A DNA stretch of 64,000 nt, taken from positions 62,001 to 126,000 of the forward strand of contig NZ_UEGO01000038.1 in the NCBI RefSeq assembly GCF_900465345.1. The letters are read 5' to 3'. This document shows, in pieces, positions 1 to 9,020 of this stretch. Below the pieces are notes generated by a model that was not told the origin of the DNA, did not search any database, and worked only from the letters and a program-made list of their open reading frames with translations. The number at the start of each line of letters is the position of its first letter. The first letter of the stretch is position 1. The position numbers and the translations under genes were made by a program. The DNA is from Asaia bogorensis. GTDB taxonomy: Bacteria > Pseudomonadota > Alphaproteobacteria > Acetobacterales > Acetobacteraceae.

Positions 1-471
1 GAAAGCTATCAGCGCGTGTTCGCCGTCAATGTCGAAGGGCTGCTTTTCACGCTTCAGGCGGTCGCACGCCAGATGATCGCGCAGGGTCATGGCGGCAAGA
101 TCATCAATTTCGCCTCGCAGGCCGGGCGTCGCGGTGAGCCATTGGTCGCGATCTACTGCGCCTCGAAGGCAGCCGTGATTTCTCTCACCCAGAGCACCGG
201 GCTCGATCTCATCAAATACGGTATCAACGTCAATGCCATTGCACCGGGTGTGGTCGATAACGAGCACTGGGATGATGTGGACCGCCGCTTCGCCCAGTAC
301 GAGAACCTGCCTCTTGGTGAAAAGAAGCGGATCGTTGGCGCATCGGTACCGTTCGGGCGTATGGCGCGTCCTGACGAGATCGGGGGGCTTGCGGTGTTTC
401 TGGCCTCGAAGGATGCCGATTATATCGTCTCGCAAACCTATAATATCGACGGCGGCAACTGGATGAGCTGA
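1..471 (+). CDS. NAD-dependent sorbitol/polyol dehydrogenase, SDR family (5' end outside window)
   Basis: C-terminal 156 residues of a classical short-chain dehydrogenase; reading frame 1 is open from base 1, so the Rossmann GxxxGxG part lies upstream of the window. The catalytic Ser (FAS), Tyr and Lys (YCASK, Tyr codon at 154) are present, followed by the IAPGVVD motif and the usual C-terminal DGGNWMS. The remembered sequence of Rhodobacter sphaeroides sorbitol dehydrogenase (SmoS) is very similar over this whole stretch, which suggests cytosolic oxidation of D-sorbitol to D-fructose, possibly also galactitol or iditol. The downstream sugar/polyol symporter fits a polyol uptake role. Polyol class is fairly sure; the exact substrate is inferred. 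Confidence 0.85.
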   Translation, partial: ESYQRVFAVNVEGLLFTLQAVARQMIAQGHGGKIINFASQAGRRGEPLVAIYCASKAAVISLTQSTGLDLIKYGINVNAIAPGVVDNEHWDDVDRRFAQYENLPLGEKKRIVGASVPFGRMARPDEIGGLAVFLASKDADYIVSQTYNIDGGNWMS

Positions 472-493
472 GGCGCGATCGTTCATCGCGCCT
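471..493 (+). terminator. Hairpin directly after the SDR stop codon
   Basis: Perfect 9-bp inverted repeat aggcgcgat/atcgcgcct with a 5-nt loop, starting on the last base of the stop codon. The T-tract is weak, so it may be an inefficient terminator or an mRNA-stabilising stem in front of the transporter gene. Confidence 0.5.
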
Positions 494-708
494 TCCTGAG
501 CGCATGGGGGGGCTTGTGTGCCTCCCTGTCAGCGTTCAGTCCGATCTGATTTTTCCGGAACACTGAAACGACATGCTTCGTGTGTGCGGGCCGATAGGGC
601 CTGCGCCATGCGGCGGGCTGCGCCCATGCTGTCGAGCCGGTAACGACCCCCATCGTTGCCAGGCTTGGGCATGAAGGATGGTGCGCGCCCTGAAGAAGGG
701 GAAAAAGA

Positions 709-2220
709 ATGAAAACGCAGAGGCAACCCGGCATGGGTGATACCGATCGTGCTGGCATCGAGGCGATTGTCGAGCAGACCTCACCGGGGCGGTCCGCATG
801 GCTCATTCTCGCGGTAGCCTCTTTTGCCGCCGCAGTATGCGGTGGGCTTTACGGCTATGATACCGGTGTGATTTCCGGGGCGCTTTTGCTCATGACGCGT
901 GAATTCGGGCTGTCGCACACGCAGCAGGAAATCGTGACGGCCTCCATACTTGCTGGCGCAGTCGTGGGGGCGCTGGTCACGAGCTGGTCATCGGAGCATC
1001 TGGGCCGCAAGAAAACCGTCCTTGTCGTGTTATTCTTGTTCGCCCTGGGGGCGATTTTGTGCTCGATGGCCCCGAGTATCGGCAGCCTTCTTGCCGCACG
1101 TTTCCTGCTGGGTATCGCGGTAGGCGGCTCCACACAGGTTGTGCCCATGTATATTTCCGAATTATCGCCAAGCCGTTATCGCGGCACGCTGGTCACCACC
1201 TTCAATGTGGCGATCGGGGTCGGGATCGTTCTGGCGAATATCGTTGGATATTATTACCACGATGTCTGGTCATGGCGTCGCATGGTGTCGGTCGCTTCCA
1301 TCCCGGCGGGTCTGGTCTTTATGGTCATGCTGTTCATGCCGGCCAGCCCGCGCTGGATTGCCGAAAAGCGGGGCCTGACGGCGGCCGCGCGTATTCTTGA
1401 ACGGGTGCGACATACGAAGCTCGATATTCATCAGGAGCTTACCCAGATCGAGCGTATCCGTCAGTCAATCAACCCCGAAAATTCCGGCTGGGCCGGGTTG
1501 GCGCAGCCATGGGCACGCCCCGCGCTGATCGCTGCTCTGGGGGTGGCCTTCTTCACGCAATGTGGCGGGCTGGAGATGATGATCTATTATTCTCCCACTT
1601 TCCTGTCCGATGCCGGGTTTGGAAAAAATGCGGCCCTTCTGGCCAGCGTCGGGGTGGCTTTCGTTTATGCCATTGTCACCCTGGCTGGGTGTTTTCTGGT
1701 CGATCGCGTCGGGCGTCGTCGTCTGATGCTGATCATGATTCCGGGCTCGGTCATCAGTCTGATCGGGCTTGGCATTTCGTTCATGTCGGGCAGTCATCAG
1801 GGGTTTGGCGCGCTTGCCACTGTGGCTTTCCTCCTGCTTTTCATGATGTTCAATTCGGGCGGTATCCAGATCTGTGGCTGGCTGCTGGGGGCAGAGTTGT
1901 TTCCGCTTGGTATGCGCGGCCCGGCGACGGCGCTGCATGCGGCGATGCTCTGGGGCAGTAATCTGCTCGTGACCGGAACGGCACTCACTCTGGTGCAATC
2001 CGTTGGTATTGGCGCAACGATGTGGATTTATGCCGGAATCAATTTCCTGTCCTTTGTCTTCGTCTATCGCTTTGTGCCGGAAACGGCCGGTTTGTCGCTG
2101 GAGGATATCGAGGGCAATCTGCGGGCGGGCAGTTTCAGCCCGGGCAGGATCCGCAGGATCGACAAGGCTATCGTTACTTCGGGCCCGCAGGGATCAACGA
2201 CGGCAAGCGGCAGGGCTTGA
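709..2220 (+). CDS. MFS sugar/polyol:proton symporter (sugar porter family)
   Basis: 503 residues, about 12 membrane helices, inner membrane. Sugar-porter signatures are present: GYDTGVISGA in TM1 (residues 49-58), LGRKK in loop 2-3 (98-102), PASPRW after TM6 (211-216, usually PESPRW), VDRVGRRRL in loop 8-9 and PETAGLSLEDIE at the C-terminus (usually PETKG). ATG at 709 follows a purine-rich gaagaaggggaaaaaga; a second in-frame ATG at 733 is possible. It lies 237 bp after the sorbitol-type dehydrogenase, so it may import the same polyol; glucose, xylose or inositol cannot be excluded from sequence alone. Confidence 0.9.
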   Translation: MKTQRQPGMGDTDRAGIEAIVEQTSPGRSAWLILAVASFAAAVCGGLYGYDTGVISGALLLMTREFGLSHTQQEIVTASILAGAVVGALVTSWSSEHLGRKKTVLVVLFLFALGAILCSMAPSIGSLLAARFLLGIAVGGSTQVVPMYISELSPSRYRGTLVTTFNVAIGVGIVLANIVGYYYHDVWSWRRMVSVASIPAGLVFMVMLFMPASPRWIAEKRGLTAAARILERVRHTKLDIHQELTQIERIRQSINPENSGWAGLAQPWARPALIAALGVAFFTQCGGLEMMIYYSPTFLSDAGFGKNAALLASVGVAFVYAIVTLAGCFLVDRVGRRRLMLIMIPGSVISLIGLGISFMSGSHQGFGALATVAFLLLFMMFNSGGIQICGWLLGAELFPLGMRGPATALHAAMLWGSNLLVTGTALTLVQSVGIGATMWIYAGINFLSFVFVYRFVPETAGLSLEDIEGNLRAGSFSPGRIRRIDKAIVTSGPQGSTTASGRA

Positions 2221-2301
2221 AAACCGGTCCGATTTCATAGGGGCCGGATTTGTCTGGTAGCCTGTCGTACTGGATTATCGTGCAAAGAGTTGGGGGCTGT
2301 G

Positions 2302-3138
2302 ATGGGTTTTTCGGCGCAAACAGGACGGGTTGTCAGGATATGTGCGGGACTAAGCATGGCGGCCTTTCTGCCCTTGATCGCACAGGCGGCCGACACAGCT
2401 TTCGCGCCCACAGATCAGGCCCGACTGAGCCAGATTGAGGCGCAGATAAGGGCTGAGGCCCCGGAGCGGCCTGTCGACCCGGCAGGTTTCACGCATCGTC
2501 TCTCGACGGTTTCGGCACTGTTTCTCGGGACACCCTATATCGCCAATACACTGATCGGTGGTGCCGACACACCGGAGCGCCTGGTCATTCGTTTTGACGG
2601 GGTGGATTGCTACACGTTCATCGACCTTGTGCGCGCGCTCTCGCTTTCCAGCAACGAGGCCGGGTTTGTCGCGGCACTTGAAAAGACCCGTTATCGCGAT
2701 GGCAAGCTTGCCTATCTGAACCGGCGGCATTTCCTGACAGACTGGGTGGCGCTTGCACCGCATAATGCCCGTGACATGACGCGCGATTTGTCATCGCAGG
2801 CGCAGGTCACGCGTAAAAACCTGAATCAGCGTGCTGATGGCGGGGTCTATATCAAGGGGCTTGCCATTCACCCGCGCGACATCGCATGGCTGCCGCCTGA
2901 GTCCCTCACCCCGCAAATTGCCAGAAAAATCCATACAGGCGACGTGATCGGTATCTATACGGCCCTGCCTGGTCTGGACGTGACCCATACCGGCCTTGCT
3001 ATCTGGAAAGACGGGACGCTCTGGTTCCGTAATGCCTCATCGCTCAAGGCCAATATGAAAGTCGTGGATACGCCGCTGCAAACCTATCTGAAGGGCAAGC
3101 CGGGCTTTCTCGTTCTGCGTATGCCTGAAGCGGAATAG
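2302..3138 (+). CDS. Exported DUF1460 (NlpC/P60-like amidase fold) protein
   Basis: 278 residues with a Sec signal peptide (hydrophobic core LSMAAFLPLIA, likely cut after AQA). The mature part matches the DUF1460 family, cysteine amidases/peptidases related to NlpC/P60, which include N-acetylmuramoyl-L-alanine amidases. The probable nucleophile is Cys103 in GVDCYTFIDLV, with a histidine in VTHTGLAIW (about residue 229). ATG at 2302 is preferred over an upstream in-frame TTG at 2290 because a gggggc stretch sits just before it and the signal peptide then has normal length. A periplasmic peptidoglycan-related role is inferred. Confidence 0.8.
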   Translation: MGFSAQTGRVVRICAGLSMAAFLPLIAQAADTAFAPTDQARLSQIEAQIRAEAPERPVDPAGFTHRLSTVSALFLGTPYIANTLIGGADTPERLVIRFDGVDCYTFIDLVRALSLSSNEAGFVAALEKTRYRDGKLAYLNRRHFLTDWVALAPHNARDMTRDLSSQAQVTRKNLNQRADGGVYIKGLAIHPRDIAWLPPESLTPQIARKIHTGDVIGIYTALPGLDVTHTGLAIWKDGTLWFRNASSLKANMKVVDTPLQTYLKGKPGFLVLRMPEAE

Positions 3139-3201
3139 CGGGCGTCATATTGCTCGCAAGGGCTGGGGGCGGGAGGCCCGACGTCTTGTCCTGCAAGACC
3201 G

Positions 3202-4158
3202 TCAGGGGTTCTGGTTTGTCTGCGCGTCTGGCGTGAGCAGTTCGCAAATCCAGTCCTCGCCCTGCAGGGGGACGCCAAACAGATCATGCGGTGCGGTCGC
3301 AACGCAGGAAAAACCGTTTCTGGCGTAAAGACGACGGGCATTTTCAAGCACAGTATGGGTCCACAGAATAACGCGCCGGTAGTTCTTTTCACGGGCGAAA
3401 GCGAGACATTGCTGCACAAGCGCATCGCCAATGCCTCGCCTGCGGGCAAACGGCTCGACATGCAGCAATCGCAACCGGGCAACACCATCGCCTTCATCGG
3501 TCAGGAAAACGGCACCGGCCATGACCTGATCGAGATCGGCAACCCAGCAGGCTTCACGTGCCGGGTCGAACCCGCTCAGAAAGCGTGATGCCGTCTCGGC
3601 AATCAGACATTCAAGCTTGTGTCCCCAGCCATGGCTTTGTGCATATAGCGCTGATTGACGAGAAGCGATAAGGCTGACTTCTCCGGGCCGGGGGGCACGC
3701 AGGGTCAAAAGCGCGTCGGCTGATGGTGCCAGCAGAAAACGTGCATGGGTGAGCGATGTCACGAGGTCGTAGCGCGAAAGGGGGTCTAGGGCCGCCAGCG
3801 TGGTCCGAATGGCTTCCTGAACGCGCTTCTCAAGGCCCGAGAGCATCTCACGCCCGCCTGGGGTAAGTGTGATCGGGCGTAGACGCCTGTCATGTTCAGG
3901 GCAATCGCGATGGATCAGGTTACGGCGGGTCAGGCGGCCGATCATGCGGCTGAGTTGCCCCCGGTCGATCTGCAGGGAGTTCTGCAATGCCGCGGCGGTT
4001 ACGGGATTGCCCTGTATGTGTCCCTGACGGGCAATCTCGAAGATCAGACGGGCTTCGGCGAGGGTGATGTCCGACCCTGAAAAATGCGCATCCAGCGCAC
4101 CGACATGCTGGACAAAAAAGCGGTTGAAACGCCGGACGGCCTCGATTGCGTGGTCCAT
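3202..4158 (-). CDS. MarR-type HTH fused to GNAT acetyltransferase
   Basis: 318 residues in two domains. Residues 1-150 are a MarR-like winged helix (recognition helix about 54-80, wing DRRLRPITLT at 90-99). Residues 160-310 are a GNAT fold with the acetyl-CoA loop RRRGIGDAL (239-247) and a C-terminal NARRLYARNGF motif. MarR-GNAT fusions are a known small-molecule or protein acetyltransferase/regulator architecture, but target and ligand are unknown. It is transcribed divergently from the TonB receptor operon, so it could influence that operon, although the Fur-like site there points to iron control. The start follows aggcagacatc. Confidence 0.88.
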   Translation of the reverse strand: MDHAIEAVRRFNRFFVQHVGALDAHFSGSDITLAEARLIFEIARQGHIQGNPVTAAALQNSLQIDRGQLSRMIGRLTRRNLIHRDCPEHDRRLRPITLTPGGREMLSGLEKRVQEAIRTTLAALDPLSRYDLVTSLTHARFLLAPSADALLTLRAPRPGEVSLIASRQSALYAQSHGWGHKLECLIAETASRFLSGFDPAREACWVADLDQVMAGAVFLTDEGDGVARLRLLHVEPFARRRGIGDALVQQCLAFAREKNYRRVILWTHTVLENARRLYARNGFSCVATAPHDLFGVPLQGEDWICELLTPDAQTNQNP

Positions 4159-4534
4159 GATGTCTGCCTGAAACGAAATAACCCGAACCTTGGCTGCGCC
4201 CCTCCCGGTTTCCCGGTCCGCGCGGCCTTGTGGATGATCCTAGTCGTACAGGCCATTATCCGGGAGGCCAATATCGGCAAGGGCTACGCCGGATGGCGTC
4301 AGTATCGCATGAGCCATCCTGAGCCCATGAGGTGGATCCTCCAACGCTTTCCAGTGTCACCTGGCGAGCCTGCGCCACGCGTGTCGTTTGGCTGACATAG
4401 AGCAGTGTGGCTTGTCGGTGTCACCTGACCCGCGAAACCAGACTCACAAGACATTAATGAATTGACAATGATTCGCAATTGCACAAATTCAGCGCCAGTT
4501 ATTGGCCCACCATTATGATGTTGAATTTGAAACG
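4159..4534. other. Divergent intergenic region, MarR-GNAT / TonB receptor
   Basis: 376 bp without a convincing gene. It must hold both divergent promoters. Its right end is A+T-richer (4440-4534) and contains the Fur-box-like sequence listed separately. Short open frames here lack ribosome-binding sites and homology that I recognise. Confidence 0.6.
4464..4482. promoter_or_regulatory. Putative Fur box before TonB receptor
   Basis: The sequence gacaatgattcgcaattgc contains an imperfect dyad (caatgatt/aattg) resembling alphaproteobacterial Fur/Irr operators that precede siderophore receptors. It ends about 52 bp before the proposed receptor start, a usual place for a repressor site. Sequence-only call. 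Confidence 0.55.
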
Positions 4535-6787
4535 ATGCGCAGGATCACCGGTCTTGTCGCCCTGGCTCTGGCAGGCGCGACCTCTCTCACAACCGCACAG
4601 GCAGCAGACACACAGCCGCAATCGATCCTGCGGAAAAAACCGATGCCCGCTCAAAAGAAAAAACCTGACGAGATCATTGTCGTCTCGGCCACGGGCCTGT
4701 CTCAGGCAGGGGCAACCACCAAGACACGCACCCCCATTATCGAGTCACCGCAGACCATCTCGATCGTCACGCGTGAGGAAATCGAACTGCGCGCTTCCCC
4801 CACCATTGCCGATGCGCTGTCCTATATGGCGGGTGTGCAGGCTGAGCCCTCGGGCGTGGATAATCGCGTGGATGAGGTTTCAGTGCGCGGCTTCGGGGCA
4901 GGCGGCTTTTCGTCCAACAACAATTTTGTCGATGGGCTGCGTCTGCCTTCCGGCGGGCAATGGACACGTACATCATTCGATCCGTTCGCCCTTCAGCAGA
5001 TCGAGGTGCTGAAAGGGCCGTCTGGGGCGCTTTATGGCCAGACCGCGCCCGGTGGTATCGTCAATCTCACCACCAAGCGTCCGACCGAAAAATCGCATGG
5101 CGAGTTTTTCCTTCAGACCATCGGTTACACCAAGCTCGGCAACTGGCAGGGTCAGGCCTCGGGTGACGTCTCCGGCAAACTCAACAAATCCGGTACGGTG
5201 CGAGGACGGATCGTTGCAGTGGCCCGTTATGGCGGCACACAGGTCAATGATGTGAATAGCGGGCGGTATTATGTCTCGCCCAGCCTGACCTGGGCTTATG
5301 CGCCGGGGTCGAGCTGGACGCTGTTGGCGCAGTATCAGCGTGACACCGGCGGCTCGACCTTCCAGTTCCTGCCCATGACCGGCACGCTTGTGCCATCCAA
5401 GGGGCGCTATATCCGCAATGACGAAAACATAGGCGAGCCCGACTGGAACACCTTCGATCGCACACAGGTGCTGACGGGGTCATTCCTTGAGCATCGCTTC
5501 AACAATATCGTCACGCTGCGCAACAACACGCGCTACACCTATCTGGATAACCTTTATCGCTCGACGGTACTGTCGGGCGATACGCTGACGAAATGTACCG
5601 CCAGCATCAAGGGATGCGTGCCCTATCAGACCGTCAATCGACGGGCTGTCGAAGGACGCGGGCGCTCGCAGGGCGTGGCGACAGATACCCAGCTTGAGGT
5701 CAGGGCCAGAACAGGCATGGTGCGTCATACGCTGCTGTTCGGCACGGATTATTTCTACACAAACTGGGAAAGCTCGCGCGATCTGGTCAACTCGGCGCTT
5801 GTGCTGCCCCTGCTGAATATCTTCGACCCGGTGGCGCGTGGCACGACCGGTTATTCGGCCGGTCTGGCGCCGCAGGTCTATGGCGCCACGGAATCGCAGC
5901 AGAACGGTCTGTATTTCCAGGACCAGATGAAGATCGAAAATCTCTACATCACGGTCGGCGGTCGTCAGGACTGGGCGCGTGACAATACCCTCAATATTCT
6001 CACCAAAAAGCGCTATCTGAACGATAATGACCGCTTTACATGGCGTGCAGGGGCTGTTTACCGCACCAAAATCGGTCTGGCGCCCTATTTCAGCTATGCC
6101 ACGTCCTTCCAGCCGCAGGTGTCCGACCCCTCCACCGCACTCGATAACAAGCCTTTCAAGCCGACGACAGGCGACCAGTATGAGGCCGGGCTGCGTTACC
6201 AGTATGGAAAGAGCATTTACGTTACTTTCGGCGGGTATCAGATCACGCAGCAGAATGTGACGACCCCTGCGCCGAACGGCCAGCTTTGCGGCACGGCGAC
6301 ATGCCTTGTGCAGACGGGTGAGATGCGTGTGCGCGGTCTGGAGCTCGAAGGCCGTGCGACCCTGCCCTGGGATATGGCGGTTATTTTCACCGGTACGCGC
6401 AGTGCCGCCAAGATTACGGAATCGAACACGGCTTCGCAGATTGGCAATTATATGCCTCAGGCCCCGAAATGGATGGCCTCGCTTTTTGTCGATCAGCGCC
6501 TGTTGCATGGACCGATGCGCGGTGCCGGTTTTGGCGGTGGCGTGCGCTATACGGGCCATTCCTATGGCGATACGGCCAATACGCTCAGCATACCCGGGTA
6601 CACGCTCTATGACATGTTCCTGCGCTATGATTTCGGCGTGGCGCGGCCCCGCTATAATGGCCTCTCCTTCTCACTCAACATGCGCAATATCGCCAATAAG
6701 CGCTTCGTAGCGACCTGCACGGCGGTCTCTGCATGCTATTATGGTCAGGGCAGAAGCCTGACCATGCGTCTGGAATATCGCTGGTGA
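4535..6787 (+). CDS. TonB-dependent siderophore receptor
   Basis: 750 residues, outer membrane. Signal peptide cut probably after AQA (residue 23). A TonB-box-like segment DEIIVVSA follows at about 45-52, then the plug domain (about 65-185, with VSVRGFG and LKGPSGALYG) and a 22-strand barrel ending in an aromatic residue (RLEYRW). The plug motifs and barrel are of the FhuA/ferrichrome type, so a ferric hydroxamate or similar siderophore is likely. ATG at 4535 is preferred over an upstream TTG because it begins a clean signal peptide; its ribosome-binding site is weak. First gene of an operon with DUF3325-, DUF3649- and PepSY-type proteins, a set repeatedly found next to iron receptors. Confidence 0.93.
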   Translation: MRRITGLVALALAGATSLTTAQAADTQPQSILRKKPMPAQKKKPDEIIVVSATGLSQAGATTKTRTPIIESPQTISIVTREEIELRASPTIADALSYMAGVQAEPSGVDNRVDEVSVRGFGAGGFSSNNNFVDGLRLPSGGQWTRTSFDPFALQQIEVLKGPSGALYGQTAPGGIVNLTTKRPTEKSHGEFFLQTIGYTKLGNWQGQASGDVSGKLNKSGTVRGRIVAVARYGGTQVNDVNSGRYYVSPSLTWAYAPGSSWTLLAQYQRDTGGSTFQFLPMTGTLVPSKGRYIRNDENIGEPDWNTFDRTQVLTGSFLEHRFNNIVTLRNNTRYTYLDNLYRSTVLSGDTLTKCTASIKGCVPYQTVNRRAVEGRGRSQGVATDTQLEVRARTGMVRHTLLFGTDYFYTNWESSRDLVNSALVLPLLNIFDPVARGTTGYSAGLAPQVYGATESQQNGLYFQDQMKIENLYITVGGRQDWARDNTLNILTKKRYLNDNDRFTWRAGAVYRTKIGLAPYFSYATSFQPQVSDPSTALDNKPFKPTTGDQYEAGLRYQYGKSIYVTFGGYQITQQNVTTPAPNGQLCGTATCLVQTGEMRVRGLELEGRATLPWDMAVIFTGTRSAAKITESNTASQIGNYMPQAPKWMASLFVDQRLLHGPMRGAGFGGGVRYTGHSYGDTANTLSIPGYTLYDMFLRYDFGVARPRYNGLSFSLNMRNIANKRFVATCTAVSACYYGQGRSLTMRLEYRW

Positions 6788-7098
6788 GCGGGGCAAGCCT
6801 GTCGGGCCTTGCAGGATTTTACCCGCCCTGCCTGGTCCTGGCCGGGTTTTGTCTGGCCGTGGCCGCTGGCGCTGCTTTCTACCTCGCCAGTGGGCAACAG
6901 CAATGGTGTCGGGTGCGCCCCCCATCGCGCCCCTGCCTTGGGGCGGGCGCATTGTTCTCGGTGCTCTCGCTGGTCGGGTTTGTGGCAGCGACTGACTGGC
7001 TTGTCGGGGTTTTCATGACAGTGGCGATGCTGATGCTTGTGCTCAGCCTGCTCCCCCTTGGGGTTGCGCTTCATGCGCGAAGGGGCGTGCGCCTATGA
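6784..7098 (+). CDS. Small inner-membrane protein, DUF3325-like
   Basis: About 104 residues with three predicted membrane helices. GTG at 6784 overlaps the receptor stop codon by 4 bp (GTGA), which sets the start. The C-terminal helix region (TDWLVGVFMTVAMLMLVLSL) and the position between a siderophore receptor and a PepSY protein fit DUF3325 proteins of iron-uptake operons. Function unknown; family assignment is from pattern and context. Confidence 0.65.
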   Translation: MSGASLSGLAGFYPPCLVLAGFCLAVAAGAAFYLASGQQQWCRVRPPSRPCLGAGALFSVLSLVGFVAATDWLVGVFMTVAMLMLVLSLLPLGVALHARRGVRL

Positions 7099-7403
7099 AA
7101 GGGGCGAAACTCGATAACCGCCGCTGGTTCGCCAAGACGCTGGCCGGTTTGATTCCCGGTGCTGCACTGGCACTGGGGGCGATGGTTCTGGCCGGGCATC
7201 TTTGTGGTGCCACAGGCAATCCGATGATGCTCTCATCGCAGTTTCTCATGTGGGGGGCGGCACTGCTCTGGGTGATCTGTCTCAGCCTGTGTTTCCTGTT
7301 TCGCTCAGGTCTGGGGGCATGGTTTGGCCTTGGCTGGATTGCCTGTCTGCTATGGTTGGCCAACACGCTGCTTGCCGGGTTTTTCGGGGGTGGGCAGTCA
7401 TGA
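7095..7403 (+). CDS. Small inner-membrane protein, DUF3649-like
   Basis: 102 residues, about three membrane helices, beginning MKGAKLDNRRW. Both ends overlap neighbours by 4 bp (ATGA at 7095 and at 7400), so the four genes are translationally coupled. The SLCFLFRSGLGAWFGLGW segment resembles DUF3649, the usual partner of DUF3325 and PepSY proteins in siderophore operons. Role unknown, probably reductive iron release or assembly of the membrane complex. Confidence 0.65.
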   Translation: MKGAKLDNRRWFAKTLAGLIPGAALALGAMVLAGHLCGATGNPMMLSSQFLMWGAALLWVICLSLCFLFRSGLGAWFGLGWIACLLWLANTLLAGFFGGGQS

Positions 7404-8977
7404 AATTGCGCGCTGATATCGTGGAGGTCTATCGTGAAGTTCATAGCTGGGTCGGTGTGTTGGCAGGGCTGTTCCTGTTCATCGCCTTTTACGCGGGCGC
7501 CATCAGCATGTTCGAGCCAGCGCTCGAATCCTGGCTGACACCGCGGCCCGACCTGCCTGTTGCTGTTTCCATCGAGCATGTGCCGGATCTGCTCGACAAG
7601 GCCTTTGCTGTCTATCCTGAGGCACGGCGCCAATACAGCATTGTCGTCAGCCCCGATGCCGCCCATCCGGCGCGTCTGGTATGGCCACTGGGCCAAGGGC
7701 ATCATGGCCACGGGTCATCGGCCATGATGCTGGCGGCGCTCGATGCGCAGGGCGGTCTTGTAACCACAACGCATAGACCCTCGCCCGTAGCCCAGCTGAT
7801 TGACACGGTTCATCAGCGCATGGGGCTACCCTTGCCTCATGAGCCCGCCATGATCGTGATGGGATTTATTGCGCTGGCCTATGCACTGGCTCTGGTGTCA
7901 GGGACCATCGTTTACATCCCGGCCCTGGCACGGGCGCTTTTTGCTGTACGGCTGGTGGGGAGCGTCAGACGCAAATGGCTGGATCTGCATAATCTGCTCG
8001 GGTTCTGCTCCTTGCCGTTCCACATCGTCATGGCTCTGACATCCGTTGTGTTTGCCCTTCACGACGTGATTTTTACGGTGCAGGGTGAGTTTCTCTCCCA
8101 TGCCCAGAGTTCGAGCGCGCATGGTCGTCATGGTGCGGGGCATGGTGGTGGTCGGGGCATGGGGGGCATGGTTGCACCGCCACATGCGGGAGAGGGGGCA
8201 GTGCTGCTGGCTCCGGCGGAGATACTGGCGCGTCTGGCCCAGACGGCGCCGGGTTTTGTGCCTGACACGCTCGATTATTCCACGCGCCCTGGTGGGCCGC
8301 CCGGTTCAGGCCCGGTCTTGCGCGTTTCGGGGCATGATCCCGCCCATGTCATGCGTGGCCCCACCAGCGGATTTGCAACACTCGACCCTTATACGGGCCA
8401 AATTCTGTGGAGCGCTTATCTGCCGGGGTACCAGTCGGCAGGGTTTGCAGCGCTGACCAGTTTCTTTGCCCTGCATTTTGGCAGCTACGGGGGGGCGCCG
8501 ATACGCTGGACCTATCTCGTTCTCGGTTTTGCCGGGGCGTTTCTTTTCTATACGGGCAGCAAACTCTGGATTGCGGTGCGCCGACGCAAGGAGAAGGCGA
8601 CGGGGTGCCTGACAGATACGCGCGGAACCCGCTTTCTGTCCCGCCTGACGACCGGTTGCTGCACGGGCTGCATGACAGCCATTGCCCTTCTGCTTTGTGT
8701 CTCGCTGGTGCTTCCCCACCCCTTGAGTGAGGGCGGAGCATTCCGGCTTTATCACGGTGTGTTCTGGGTGATGATGCTGGGTGCGCTGCCCTTCGCATGG
8801 GGTGAGGCCCTTATGCTCTGGCTGGCAACGCTCGTCCATGCGGCGCTGGCAGTCATCGTTCTGCTCAGAGGCGGACAGACCGACGCCGTCAACTGGGGCG
8901 TTGCTCTTGTGGCGCTCGGCCTGACAATCGTGTTGATGCGGCTGGCCCGTCAGGGGAGTGCAGTGCGCCCTGCCTGA
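7400..8977 (+). CDS. PepSY-associated transmembrane protein (iron-uptake associated)
   Basis: 525 residues. N-terminal YREVHSWVGVLAGLFLFIAF is the conserved first helix of PepSY_TM proteins, whose membrane histidines are thought to carry haem in ferric-chelate reductases. A His/Gly-rich loop (about residues 236-262) lies in the middle, and further helices occur near 150-180, 210-240, 370-395 and 430-520. ATG at 7400 overlaps the previous stop by 4 bp. By context it may reduce ferric siderophore at the inner membrane; this is inferred from family and operon, not shown by the sequence. Confidence 0.82.
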   Translation: MKLRADIVEVYREVHSWVGVLAGLFLFIAFYAGAISMFEPALESWLTPRPDLPVAVSIEHVPDLLDKAFAVYPEARRQYSIVVSPDAAHPARLVWPLGQGHHGHGSSAMMLAALDAQGGLVTTTHRPSPVAQLIDTVHQRMGLPLPHEPAMIVMGFIALAYALALVSGTIVYIPALARALFAVRLVGSVRRKWLDLHNLLGFCSLPFHIVMALTSVVFALHDVIFTVQGEFLSHAQSSSAHGRHGAGHGGGRGMGGMVAPPHAGEGAVLLAPAEILARLAQTAPGFVPDTLDYSTRPGGPPGSGPVLRVSGHDPAHVMRGPTSGFATLDPYTGQILWSAYLPGYQSAGFAALTSFFALHFGSYGGAPIRWTYLVLGFAGAFLFYTGSKLWIAVRRRKEKATGCLTDTRGTRFLSRLTTGCCTGCMTAIALLLCVSLVLPHPLSEGGAFRLYHGVFWVMMLGALPFAWGEALMLWLATLVHAALAVIVLLRGGQTDAVNWGVALVALGLTIVLMRLARQGSAVRPA

Positions 8978-9020
8978 CAGGTACGGTGTTCCCCAAGGCC
9001 GGGTTGTTTCATCGCAAGAC

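Noticed and set aside
483-806. Minus-strand frame between the SDR and MFS genes
   Set aside because: Runs into the MFS coding sequence, Arg/Pro-rich shadow; no ribosome-binding site.
5480-6559. Long minus-strand open frame (359 codons) inside the TonB receptor gene
   Set aside because: Antisense to a clear receptor, Arg/His/Gly-rich shadow composition, no homology recognised.
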